DNA of 45,538 bases from contig DYLM01000009.1 of the NCBI GenBank assembly GCA_020722095.1, positions 1 to 45,538 of the forward strand. The letters run 5' to 3'. Each line of letters starts with the position of its first letter. Position 1 is the first letter of the stretch. Shown here one piece after another: positions 27,635 through 36,325 of this stretch. The notes below the pieces were generated by a model. It made no database searches, was not told the DNA's origin, and worked only from the letters and a program-made list of their open reading frames with translations. Position numbers and translations under genes: made by a program. Source of the stretch: Chloroherpeton thalassium (lineage in GTDB: Bacteria > Bacteroidota > Ignavibacteria > Kapaibacteriales > UBA2268).

Positions 27635-27865
27635 CGAAAAGTTAATCAATTATTCTTTATTTGTTTATTAATTAATTACTCATTCGAGTTATTGTAGAAA
27701 GTAGTGTAATTAAATTTTGCTTTATTGTATTTGTATGAATGCGATAGTTAATAATTCCAGTTGTGCAGTCTAAAAATAAAATTCTGTTCTTCTTCTTGAA
27801 GTTGTTGTAATTCCTTAAATGGTTATAGTTCAAACTCTACTTAAATCCAATTTACCAAATTGCAT

Positions 27866-29104
27866 CTATTTCAAATATAAATTTGCATCGCCATAACTGA
27901 GAAATCGATAATCATTGTTTAGTGCAAATTCATAGATATTCTTGTAATTATCGTAGCCAACATAAGCAGAAACGAGCAACAGCAGAGTGCTTTTGGGCAA
28001 ATGAAAATTTGTAATCAAACCATCAATCATCATAAATTCATAACCGGGAATAATCATAATTTGGGTATTAGCAACAAGTATATTCATATTTTGCTCTAAC
28101 ATATAGTTTATTATTGCTTCAATTGATTTATTCGCCCCAATGTTATTATATTTATCTTTCCAAATCCATTGATTAATTCTAAAATTCATTTCCCCAGATT
28201 CAATTAAATTTACACCAAGCCAGTAAAGCGATTCTAAAGTGCGAACGCTTGTTGTGCCCGTTGCAATTATCTTTTTGTTAGGTTTAGTTAGTGCTTGATG
28301 CAATTTTTGGAGAAATTCAATATCCACTTGGAATTGTTCTGAGTGCATTTCGTGCTCATCAACAGATTCTGCTTTGATAGGCACGAATGTACCCGAACCA
28401 ACGTGCAAAGTCAAATCCAAGATTTGCACATTTTTTTTTATTAACTCTTTTGTTAATTTGTCTGTAAAATGAAGTCCCGCAGTTGGTGCTGCGATTGAGC
28501 CTTGCTTTTCGGCAAATATTGTCTGATAAGTTTGCTTGTCTTGCTCTTGCATTTCGCGTGCTATGTAGGGCGGAAGTGGCACCTTGCCAAGTTGCTCCAA
28601 AATTTCAGTTAAAGACAATGAATTTGGTGCCCAATCAAATTGAATATGCCTCTTGCCATCAACAATTTTTTGAATAATAGCATTAATTTCAATTTCTTGA
28701 AAATGTCCTTTTAATCGTGTGTTTTCGTTTAGATTTCTGCCTCGCACAATACATTCCCAAACCTGCGGTGAAGGATTGGCTAATGCTAATTCGGGCAATT
28801 TGTAAGAAATAGGAGATTCGAGCAATATTTCTACTTTACCGCCAGTATCTTTCTCTAAAAAAAATCGAGCAGGGAATACTTTTGTTGAATTACGAATCAA
28901 ATAAACAGAATTATTGGAGCATTCATTCTTTAAAATTTCAGGTAAATCATAGAAATATCTATTTTCGATGGTATTTTTTTGCAAATTAGCATAAAGCAAT
29001 TTGCTCATTTCTCTTTGTTCCAAGGGGAATTGAGCAATTTTATCAGGTGGTAAATTGTAATTATAATCTTCGATATTTATCTGAGTGGAGTTTTGTTTGT
29101 GCAT
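27866..29104 (-). CDS. queA: S-adenosylmethionine:tRNA ribosyltransferase-isomerase QueA
   Basis: A 412-residue QueA, which transfers and isomerises the ribosyl part of SAM onto 7-aminomethyl-7-deazaguanine in tRNA, giving epoxyqueuosine at the wobble position. Family blocks: YNLPPDKIAQFPLEQREMSK near the N-terminus, STKVFPARF, GSIAAPTAGLHFT, LHVGSGTFVPI, ATGTTSVRTLESL and LITNFHLPKSTLL near the end. It is somewhat longer than the usual 340-360 residues because of loops in the N-terminal half. The start overlaps the metG stop by one base (TAATG), indicating translational coupling. No other queuosine genes are seen here. Confidence 0.95.
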   Translation of the reverse strand: MHKQNSTQINIEDYNYNLPPDKIAQFPLEQREMSKLLYANLQKNTIENRYFYDLPEILKNECSNNSVYLIRNSTKVFPARFFLEKDTGGKVEILLESPISYKLPELALANPSPQVWECIVRGRNLNENTRLKGHFQEIEINAIIQKIVDGKRHIQFDWAPNSLSLTEILEQLGKVPLPPYIAREMQEQDKQTYQTIFAEKQGSIAAPTAGLHFTDKLTKELIKKNVQILDLTLHVGSGTFVPIKAESVDEHEMHSEQFQVDIEFLQKLHQALTKPNKKIIATGTTSVRTLESLYWLGVNLIESGEMNFRINQWIWKDKYNNIGANKSIEAIINYMLEQNMNILVANTQIMIIPGYEFMMIDGLITNFHLPKSTLLLLVSAYVGYDNYKNIYEFALNNDYRFLSYGDANLYLK

Positions 29105-31305
29105 TAACTAATCTCTGCTCCTGATTCAAAGTTTGCTTCGTCAGTTGTTAGAATCGAAAGTTTGCCATCTGCTGATTTAGCAGCAAGAATCATCCCTTGC
29201 GACTCAATTCCAAATAATTTTGCGGGCTTCAAATTATAAACAACCGCAATAGTTTTTCCTATTAAGGACTCGGGTGAATAAAATTTTGCTATGCCCGAAA
29301 CAATTTGCCTTTTATCTGTCCCAATTTCAATTTGTAATTTCAATAATTTATCAGATTTTGGAACTTTTTCGGCTTCTATAATTTTTGCAGTTTTCATTTG
29401 TATTTTTCGGAAATCATCTATTGAAATTAAATCAATCACTCCGACTTCTTCGTGCTTTGGTTCGTTACTTTTTTGTAAATTTCCCAATTTTGCTACTTGA
29501 AGGTCGATAGTTTTATCTTCAATAAATGGGAAAAGAATATTTTTGAGTTCAAAGTGATGTTCAAAACTCAGAGTTGGGAACTTTGAATTATCCCACAAAT
29601 TCTTATTCTCGGTTGCTTTATTTGGATTGCCAATCTCGGAATTATCGCTAATGAACGACTGAATTATCTGGCAGGTATGTGGAATAACTGGGGCAAGCAA
29701 AATTGATAAAGAATTTGCAAGTTGAGTGCAAGTGTATAGTGTTTTTGCAGTTTCTTGCGGATTTTGCTTGATGGATTTCCAAGGTGCTTCGTCATTGAAA
29801 TACTTATTTGCAGCACGCGAAATATTCATAATTTCTTGGAAGGCTTCTTTTATTTTAAAGCGATTCAAAAATGCTTTAGATTTCTCAATACCTTGCCATA
29901 AGCTAAGGACAACTAATTTATCATTATCGTTGAATAATTCAAATGTGAAATTATCATAATTTGCTAAATTTGGATTACTTTTAAAATTATCATCTAAGTA
30001 TTCTATAAATCTATTCCACTCAGCAATATATCTTTCATCAATTTTTGGAACTTGAGCGTTAAAATTTTTACCCAGAAATTGCGAAGTTCTATTGATAAAA
30101 TTACCAAAAATCGCTGCTAATTCATTATTATTTTTTGCTTGATAATCTTTCCACGTAAAGTCGGCATCTCTTTGTTCAGGTAAATTCATTAGTAGTTCAT
30201 ATCGCAAAGCATCTACATAGTGTGGCTCGGGAAAGTCTGCCAAAAAATCACGAAGATCTATGCTCCAATTACGTGATTTAGAGAACTTTTGTCCTTCCAA
30301 ATTTAAGAATTCATTTGCGGGGACATTTTTAGGTAAAATATAATTGCCTTTAAAATGAAGTAAAGCGGGAAAAATTAAAGTATGGAACACAATATTATCT
30401 TTTCCAATAAATGCATAATATTCTGTTTCGGAATTTTGCCACCAATCCGCAAATTTATTTTCGTCATTTAAATTTTCTTTTGCCCATTTTTTTGTTGCAG
30501 AAATATAGCCCAAAACTGCATCAAACCAAACATAAAGTACTTTTCCGGCACTTTTGTCAGCAGAAAGTTCGGGCAATTCACTTAGCTTTACGCCCCAATT
30601 TAAATCACGAGTAATGGCTCGTTCGGCTAATCCAGCTTTCAGCCAACTGCGAGTTTGTTGCAGTACATTATCCTTCCAAATGTGTGAATTTGATTCAATA
30701 TAATTTTCTAAAAATTCTTGGAATTCTTGGAATTTAAAGTACCAATGAGTTGTTTTCTTCACAATTGGAGTTTGCCCACTAATGATACTTTTAGGATTTT
30801 TCAAATCAATTTGATTGTAATAAGCACCGCAGCTATCGCATTGGTCGCCACGTGCTCGGTCGTTACCGCAATTAGGACAAGTACCCTCCACATATCTATC
30901 TGGTAAAAACATATTAACTGTGGGGTCGAAAAATTGTTCTTCCTCCTTTTCGGTGAGTAGATTTTGTTCAAGTGCAGACTTAAAGAAATCTAAAGCAAGC
31001 AAATGATGTTCAGGCAGTGAGGTGCGGCTGTAAATATCAAAAGACATACCGAATTTCTGGAATGCATCTAAATTTGCATAATGGTATTTATCAATAATTT
31101 GTTCTGGTGTTGTTTTTTCTTTTTCGGCTGAAATAGTAATAGCAACGCCATGTTCGTCTGAACCACATACGTATAATACGCTTCTGCCGCTTAATCTTTG
31201 ATAACGGGCGTAAATATCTGCGGGAAGGTAAGCGCCCGCTAAATGACCTAAATGAATGTAACCATTTGCATAAGGCAAGGCAGATGTAATTAAAATTTTG
31301 TTCAT
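29104..31305 (-). CDS. metG: Methionyl-tRNA synthetase
   Basis: A 733-residue class I methionyl-tRNA synthetase. ATG 31305 is preferred over an in-frame ATG at 31341 because it begins the conserved MNKILITSALPYANG. Visible: the HIGH-type motif HLGH (18-21); the zinc knuckle CPNC...CDSC (C143, C146, C156, C159); a KFSKS signature near residue 340; and an anticodon-binding helical domain. The C-terminal EMAP/Trbp111-like tRNA-binding domain is also present (IDDFRKIQMKTAKIIEAEKV onward). The C-terminal domain mediates dimerisation and tRNA capture in long MetG forms. It is co-transcribed with queA and divergent from the TPR gene. Confidence 0.97.
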   Translation of the reverse strand: MNKILITSALPYANGYIHLGHLAGAYLPADIYARYQRLSGRSVLYVCGSDEHGVAITISAEKEKTTPEQIIDKYHYANLDAFQKFGMSFDIYSRTSLPEHHLLALDFFKSALEQNLLTEKEEEQFFDPTVNMFLPDRYVEGTCPNCGNDRARGDQCDSCGAYYNQIDLKNPKSIISGQTPIVKKTTHWYFKFQEFQEFLENYIESNSHIWKDNVLQQTRSWLKAGLAERAITRDLNWGVKLSELPELSADKSAGKVLYVWFDAVLGYISATKKWAKENLNDENKFADWWQNSETEYYAFIGKDNIVFHTLIFPALLHFKGNYILPKNVPANEFLNLEGQKFSKSRNWSIDLRDFLADFPEPHYVDALRYELLMNLPEQRDADFTWKDYQAKNNNELAAIFGNFINRTSQFLGKNFNAQVPKIDERYIAEWNRFIEYLDDNFKSNPNLANYDNFTFELFNDNDKLVVLSLWQGIEKSKAFLNRFKIKEAFQEIMNISRAANKYFNDEAPWKSIKQNPQETAKTLYTCTQLANSLSILLAPVIPHTCQIIQSFISDNSEIGNPNKATENKNLWDNSKFPTLSFEHHFELKNILFPFIEDKTIDLQVAKLGNLQKSNEPKHEEVGVIDLISIDDFRKIQMKTAKIIEAEKVPKSDKLLKLQIEIGTDKRQIVSGIAKFYSPESLIGKTIAVVYNLKPAKLFGIESQGMILAAKSADGKLSILTTDEANFESGAEIS

Positions 31306-31443
31306 TTTTGCTCTATTTTTAACGATTGTGGAAAACTGCAACTAATAAATTATTCAAAATTAACTAATTTGCAAAAAAAGATAACTTTAATTATGCAAAA
31401 TTCCGTAATTTTACATTGCAGCAAAAGAGGGAAACACAAAATT

Positions 31444-34400
31444 ATGTTTTCGAGTAATTTTATTTTGGAATTTATTAAAAAAATTCAAAATAATAATAAA
31501 AAAACACAAATAATATTTGCAGTATTGCTATTTTTATTATTTCAATCCAATTCTAATGGTCAATTACAACTAAATGAAATTGATTATGGCACGCGCGTAT
31601 TTTATAATTCTGAAAAACTTTTTGAAGAAAAGTTATTAAGAGAAGCAGAATTAAATTTAATTAAGAGTATTGACAAATTCCCATATAATCCTACTTATAG
31701 CAAAGCCGAGCTATTAAGAGCAAAAGTAGATTTAATTTCGGGCAATTACGAAGTCTCCAAAAACACATTGTTGAATTTTGTGGATAGATTTCCAAATTCT
31801 CCATTGCAATCAAATGCTTTGATGCAAATTGCGTTGATTTATGTTGAACAAGAAAAGTGGGAACAAGCCCAAGAGTATTTTGAGCAAACTTTAAAAAGAA
31901 TAGAATTTGATCGTTCCCGTAGGAACGATTTAGAATATTTTTCCGAGCTACAATCCCAAGCATTGTATTGGCAGGGAATTGCAATTTATCAGCAAGGAAG
32001 ATATTATGAATCAATTCCATCGTTTAAGCAAATTATCACAGAAAATCCTAAATCTGATTTGGTTACAGATGCTTATTTTGCAATCGCATTAGTTTACGAG
32101 CGCAATCAAGATTATGATAGTGCAATAGTTAATTACAATCATATCATCAATGAATATCCATATTCAAGTGCTGTGCTTTCTTCTGCAATTCGTTCTGCAA
32201 ATAATCATATTTTGCTGCGTAAACCATCGCGAGCTTTGTTTGATTTAGAAACTGCTTCAAACATCTATAATCATATTCAGATGCAGGATTCTATAGGAAA
32301 ATTATATGCTCCGCAAAAATACACAAAATACTCGATTGACGAAATAAGTTATATGAAAGGCGAAGCCTATAATATTATCGGTAATTATCCGCAAGCAATA
32401 TCGGAAATGAATGCTTTTATAGAAACTTATACCGATACAAAATTAAGAACTTACTTTTTGTATGGAATTGGTTGGTCAAATTTAAAGAATAATAATTATA
32501 CAGAAGCGATAAATTACTTCGAAAAAGTTATTGCCGAAGCGGGCGATGACGAAAAGCAGCTTAAAGATTTTGCTGAATTTTACCACGCAGTGGCTATTGC
32601 AAAAAGCGGAAAAATTGACGAAGCTCAAAAAGAATTTCTCAATTTAGCTTCTCGCAGCGATTATCCATTTGCGGGGGTTGCTTTGCTGGAAATTGCTCAG
32701 ATTAATTATAATGCCGAAAATTACAACGAAGCCCGCAAGAATTTGGTTCGTGCAGAAAAGGAAGTAACATCAGGCAGAATATTGGCTCGGGTTCATTTGC
32801 TTCTTGGAGCAACTTATATGCAATTAAAAAAATATGATGCTGCAATATTTGAGTTTGAAAAAGCAAATATAATTATTCAAAATAGCAATATTGTATTTTT
32901 CCCCGAAAAAGATATTTTCCGCTCCGAAATTATGTTCCGAAAATCAGTTTGCTTTATTCAATTAAATCGTTACAAAGAAGCGATTAATAATTTAAATAAC
33001 TACATCGGCACTAACCCAAGTGAAAATAAATTATCAGAAGCAATGTTCTGGTTAGCAGAAAGTTATTATCGTTCTGATTTGCTTAAAAATGCGCAGAATA
33101 CTTATGAAAATTTATTAAAGGATTATCCAAATTACCGAAGAGAAGAAGTTCTTTATGGACTTGGATGGTCATATTTTAGAGTGAAAAATTTCAAAAAGTC
33201 TACTGAATATTTCAATATTCTAACCAAAGAATTTCCAAAATCAAATTTTGCGACCGAAGTATTAGCTCGCCAAGGAGATGCATATTTCCTTGAAAAGAAT
33301 TTCACCAAAGCAGCAGAATATTATAAGCGTGCCTCACAATTAAGCCCCAAAACCGAAGAAGGTCAATATGCCGCATATCAGTTATGTAATTCATATTATA
33401 GAAATAATCAATTTCCTCAAGCAATAAATTCATTGCTTGAATTTGTTGGGAAATATCCAAATTCGCCTTTTGCACCAAATTCAGTTTACTTAATGGGCTG
33501 GATTAAATTCACACAAAAAGAATATCAAGATGCAATCAACAATTATTCATATTTGATAGAGGCATATTCGAAAAGCAATCTTGTGCCTCGTTCGTATTAC
33601 TCAATCGGAGATTGCTATTTTAATCAAGGAAATTACGAAAAGGCTTTGGAATATTATCGTAAAGTAATCGAACTTTTCCCAAGTGATGGGCTTGCTCCCG
33701 AAGCTCTCAAAAGCACTCAATATTGCTATGTTGCTTTGGGCAGAAATGACGAGGCAATAGCATTAGCAGATCAATATATCAAATCCAATCCTAACTCGCC
33801 AGCTATTGAGGAATTTGCTTTCAAAAAAGCAGAAATGTTCTTTTCGGGTCAAAAATATAGCGATGCGGCCCAAGAATATCAACACTTTTTGGAAAAGCAT
33901 CCCGATAGCGAATACAATGCAGAAGCAATGTACTGGATGGCGATGAGCTATCTTAATCTTAACGAAATAGAGAAAGCAATTTCAACATTTAAAAAAGTTG
34001 CTACTAAATATCCAAGTAGTGATTTTGCTCCAAAAGCCTTGCTCGAACTTGCTCAAGTACTTCGTAACAATACATTTTTGATGGAAGCTGATTCGGTCTA
34101 TAATTCAATTTACCAAACATATAAGCAAACTGATTTTGCAGCACAAGCATTATATAAAAGAGCAGACATTGCATTAAGTTTCGGAGATACAGTAAAAACA
34201 TTGAACTTATATAATGAAGTTGCCAATCAATACCCAACAAATCCTTATGGCTTGAGTGCTCGCTATCGTATTGGAATGTACTTAAGAAATACTAATCAAA
34301 ATGATTCGGCATTAAAGCAATTTGAACTTTTAGCAAGTTTGTCCGAAGATCCCGAATTAGCCGCAGAAAGTCAATACCGTGCAGGCGAAATGTATATGAG

Positions 34401-34641
34401 ATTAATGAATTACGACAAAGCAATAGTTTCTTTCAATGTTGTAAAAGACAAATATTCAAATGTGGAAGTTTGGTTTCCATTATCATTACTTTCATTAGGC
34501 GAAGCTTACGAAAAGAAAGAAGACTATGCCTCTGCAATTAATACTTATAAATCTTTAATTGCTATCAATCCCGATGATGATTATTCTAAAACAGCTCGCT
34601 CCAGACTAAAGTTTTTAACCAATAAACTTGAAGATAAGTAG
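31444..34641 (+). CDS. Exported long TPR-repeat protein
   Basis: A 1065-residue protein, almost entirely tetratricopeptide repeats (well over 15), with recurrent A-x-Y-x-x-G and YP-type turns such as FKQIITENPKSDLVTDAYFA. ATG 31444 is chosen: the frame is open to 31369, but this start gives a signal peptide (hydrophobic about 23-34, ending NSNGQ), and a TAATTTTAC promoter-like stretch lies between the two possible starts. The TPR style resembles BamD/YbgF-like periplasmic or outer-membrane-associated proteins. It heads an operon with a beta-barrel, a SPOR protein and a TonB-like protein, so an envelope scaffold role is plausible. A REP-like palindrome is embedded in frame near 31911-31928. 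Confidence 0.8.
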   Translation: MFSSNFILEFIKKIQNNNKKTQIIFAVLLFLLFQSNSNGQLQLNEIDYGTRVFYNSEKLFEEKLLREAELNLIKSIDKFPYNPTYSKAELLRAKVDLISGNYEVSKNTLLNFVDRFPNSPLQSNALMQIALIYVEQEKWEQAQEYFEQTLKRIEFDRSRRNDLEYFSELQSQALYWQGIAIYQQGRYYESIPSFKQIITENPKSDLVTDAYFAIALVYERNQDYDSAIVNYNHIINEYPYSSAVLSSAIRSANNHILLRKPSRALFDLETASNIYNHIQMQDSIGKLYAPQKYTKYSIDEISYMKGEAYNIIGNYPQAISEMNAFIETYTDTKLRTYFLYGIGWSNLKNNNYTEAINYFEKVIAEAGDDEKQLKDFAEFYHAVAIAKSGKIDEAQKEFLNLASRSDYPFAGVALLEIAQINYNAENYNEARKNLVRAEKEVTSGRILARVHLLLGATYMQLKKYDAAIFEFEKANIIIQNSNIVFFPEKDIFRSEIMFRKSVCFIQLNRYKEAINNLNNYIGTNPSENKLSEAMFWLAESYYRSDLLKNAQNTYENLLKDYPNYRREEVLYGLGWSYFRVKNFKKSTEYFNILTKEFPKSNFATEVLARQGDAYFLEKNFTKAAEYYKRASQLSPKTEEGQYAAYQLCNSYYRNNQFPQAINSLLEFVGKYPNSPFAPNSVYLMGWIKFTQKEYQDAINNYSYLIEAYSKSNLVPRSYYSIGDCYFNQGNYEKALEYYRKVIELFPSDGLAPEALKSTQYCYVALGRNDEAIALADQYIKSNPNSPAIEEFAFKKAEMFFSGQKYSDAAQEYQHFLEKHPDSEYNAEAMYWMAMSYLNLNEIEKAISTFKKVATKYPSSDFAPKALLELAQVLRNNTFLMEADSVYNSIYQTYKQTDFAAQALYKRADIALSFGDTVKTLNLYNEVANQYPTNPYGLSARYRIGMYLRNTNQNDSALKQFELLASLSEDPELAAESQYRAGEMYMRLMNYDKAIVSFNVVKDKYSNVEVWFPLSLLSLGEAYEKKEDYASAINTYKSLIAINPDDDYSKTARSRLKFLTNKLEDK
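31911..31928. repeat. Palindromic element inside the TPR coding sequence
   Basis: TCGTTCC-CGTA-GGAACGA: seven-base perfect arms with a four-base loop (eight with the flanking A and T). It encodes part of EFDRSRRNDLEYF, a short charged stretch between two TPR repeats. The core TTCCTACGGGAA on the minus strand resembles ATCCCTACGGGAT of the repeats at the right edge of the window, so it may be a palindromic repeat that entered a gene in frame. Confidence 0.45.
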
Positions 34642-34672
34642 AATTATTAGTAGAATTATTAGTAGAATTATT
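34637..34672 (+). repeat. Three exact tandem copies of a 12-base unit
   Basis: AGTAGAATTATT is repeated three times without mismatch. The first copy contains the TAG stop codon of the TPR gene (34639-34641), and each later copy carries TAG in the same frame because the unit length is divisible by three. Probably a slippage repeat; it extends the spacer to the next gene. Confidence 0.8.
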
Positions 34673-34690
34673 AAAAATTGAGGAAAAAAA

Positions 34691-36313
34691 ATGGAAAAAA
34701 TAGTTAAAAATAGTGAAATTATTAAAATACAAATAGTAGTTCTGATTTTTTTATTTGGTAGCATTAATTTGTTTGGACAAGCAGGACAAGCACCTAAGCA
34801 ACAAGAACCTGTGGAATTATTGGAATTGAACATTGATGGAGTTGGTAAAGTTAATGTAAAAGCAGGAAGCAAGCAATTACCAACACCACAAACTCGTTTT
34901 TCAGCAGCGGAATTAGATTCAATTAACCCATTGGATAAACAACCATCATTGCTTATTCCACCGCCCCAAATCCCCAAAGCCTTGCAATTTCCAATAATGC
35001 CAAATGCTTTTGTTAAGGCTGGTTTTGGACTTTTTTCTACAGTTGATTTATTGGCGGGTTATCGTGCAAATTTTGTTGGATATGAATTGTATGGCAAAGC
35101 AGGCATTAACTCCTCGCAAGGCGATGTAAAAAATTCAGATTATCAAAATTTTAATTTAATGATAAATTCAGATTATATTGCGCCCGATTTCTTTTGGATA
35201 TTTGGCGGAAGCCGCACTCTTACCAATATAAAAGTAAATTATTCTGATTTTAACTTATATGGAACGCAATTATCTCACAATCGTTCTGCATTAGACCTTG
35301 ATTTTTCTTTGAAGAGCAAAGGGAATTACGAAGGATTTAATTTTGAAACGGGTGCTGGATTCAATACATACCAATTATCACAATCTAATCGTAATTTGTT
35401 TGAAAATAGGCTTAATGGTTTTTTGGATATTGATACAAAGTTTGAGAATTATTTATTCGGTGCTTCGGCAGAATTGAACATTGGTAATTTTTCGGGTAGC
35501 GATTTGTCGTTTCATCAACTTATGGCAAGAAGTGCAATTTATTATGAAAAAATGACATTGGAAGGTGAATTAGGCTATCAATTTGCATCAAATACCAAAG
35601 AAGATGCTCAATCGATGATAGCAATGAAAATGATTTTAAGCTATTTGCCAAATTTGGATTATTCTGTTAGAGCGGAATTTTACACAGGTTTGGATAAAGA
35701 CTTTGCTACTACTTTTTATCGGCAAAATCCATATTTAAACATAATAAACGAGATAATTTATCCACGAGCAAGTGCAATAATCAAAGGTATTGTTCAATAT
35801 CAACCTGATACAAAGAAAGGAATAACCATCAAAGGCTCGTTGAATTTTTATGAATATTATCCATTTTTTAATTCAGATAGTTTAAATAATATTGATTTGC
35901 TATTCGAAACAGCAAATATAATTAAATTATCAACAGAAGGCTTTTGGGAAATAACTAAAAATTCCAAACTTTTAGGAACAATTGGTACAAATGTAGCAGT
36001 TTTGGATTATCAAAGTAATACTATTCCCTATATCCCCAAAATTTTTGGAACATTAGCATATAGATTGAAATTCTTTACCAAGGGAAATATTGAGATTGGA
36101 TTTCTTTATAATTCTATGAAATATACCGATAAAAATAACAAAAATGAAATTAATTCGTATTTTAACTTGTATGGAAAAGTAGATTATGAAATCTACCAAA
36201 ATATTAGAGTTGATATAGAATTGAATAACTTAACCAATAACGACAATTATTTGTGGCAAGGTTATCGTGAGCGAGGTGTGTTTGCTCGTCTTGGGTTAAT
36301 TTGGCAATTTTAA
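34691..36313 (+). CDS. Outer-membrane beta-barrel protein (TonB-receptor-like barrel)
   Basis: A 540-residue exported protein: signal peptide about 1-30 (IVVLIFLFGSINLFGQ), a Pro/Gln-rich linker to about 100, then alternating amphipathic strands (for example DLLAGYRANFVGYELYGKAG, FNFETGAGFNTYQL) to a C-terminal aromatic residue (RLGLIWQF). The strand pattern and terminal Phe indicate an outer-membrane barrel. It resembles the C-terminal barrel of TonB-dependent receptors but has no plug domain or TonB box that I can see. It is 49 bases downstream of the TPR gene and 12 bases upstream of the SPOR gene. Substrate unknown. Confidence 0.7.
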   Translation: MEKIVKNSEIIKIQIVVLIFLFGSINLFGQAGQAPKQQEPVELLELNIDGVGKVNVKAGSKQLPTPQTRFSAAELDSINPLDKQPSLLIPPPQIPKALQFPIMPNAFVKAGFGLFSTVDLLAGYRANFVGYELYGKAGINSSQGDVKNSDYQNFNLMINSDYIAPDFFWIFGGSRTLTNIKVNYSDFNLYGTQLSHNRSALDLDFSLKSKGNYEGFNFETGAGFNTYQLSQSNRNLFENRLNGFLDIDTKFENYLFGASAELNIGNFSGSDLSFHQLMARSAIYYEKMTLEGELGYQFASNTKEDAQSMIAMKMILSYLPNLDYSVRAEFYTGLDKDFATTFYRQNPYLNIINEIIYPRASAIIKGIVQYQPDTKKGITIKGSLNFYEYYPFFNSDSLNNIDLLFETANIIKLSTEGFWEITKNSKLLGTIGTNVAVLDYQSNTIPYIPKIFGTLAYRLKFFTKGNIEIGFLYNSMKYTDKNNKNEINSYFNLYGKVDYEIYQNIRVDIELNNLTNNDNYLWQGYRERGVFARLGLIWQF

Positions 36314-36325
36314 TTTGGGTGCAGA

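Noticed and set aside
31369-31443. Upstream start for the TPR protein
   Set aside because: It would place 25 charged residues before the signal peptide and would cover a promoter-like TAATTTTAC; ATG 31444 gives a normal signal peptide.
34615-34977. A 120-residue minus-strand gene rich in Ile/Leu
   Set aside because: It lies opposite the start of the barrel gene and the tandem repeat; its hydrophobic run is the antisense of AT-rich repeats. No ribosome site.
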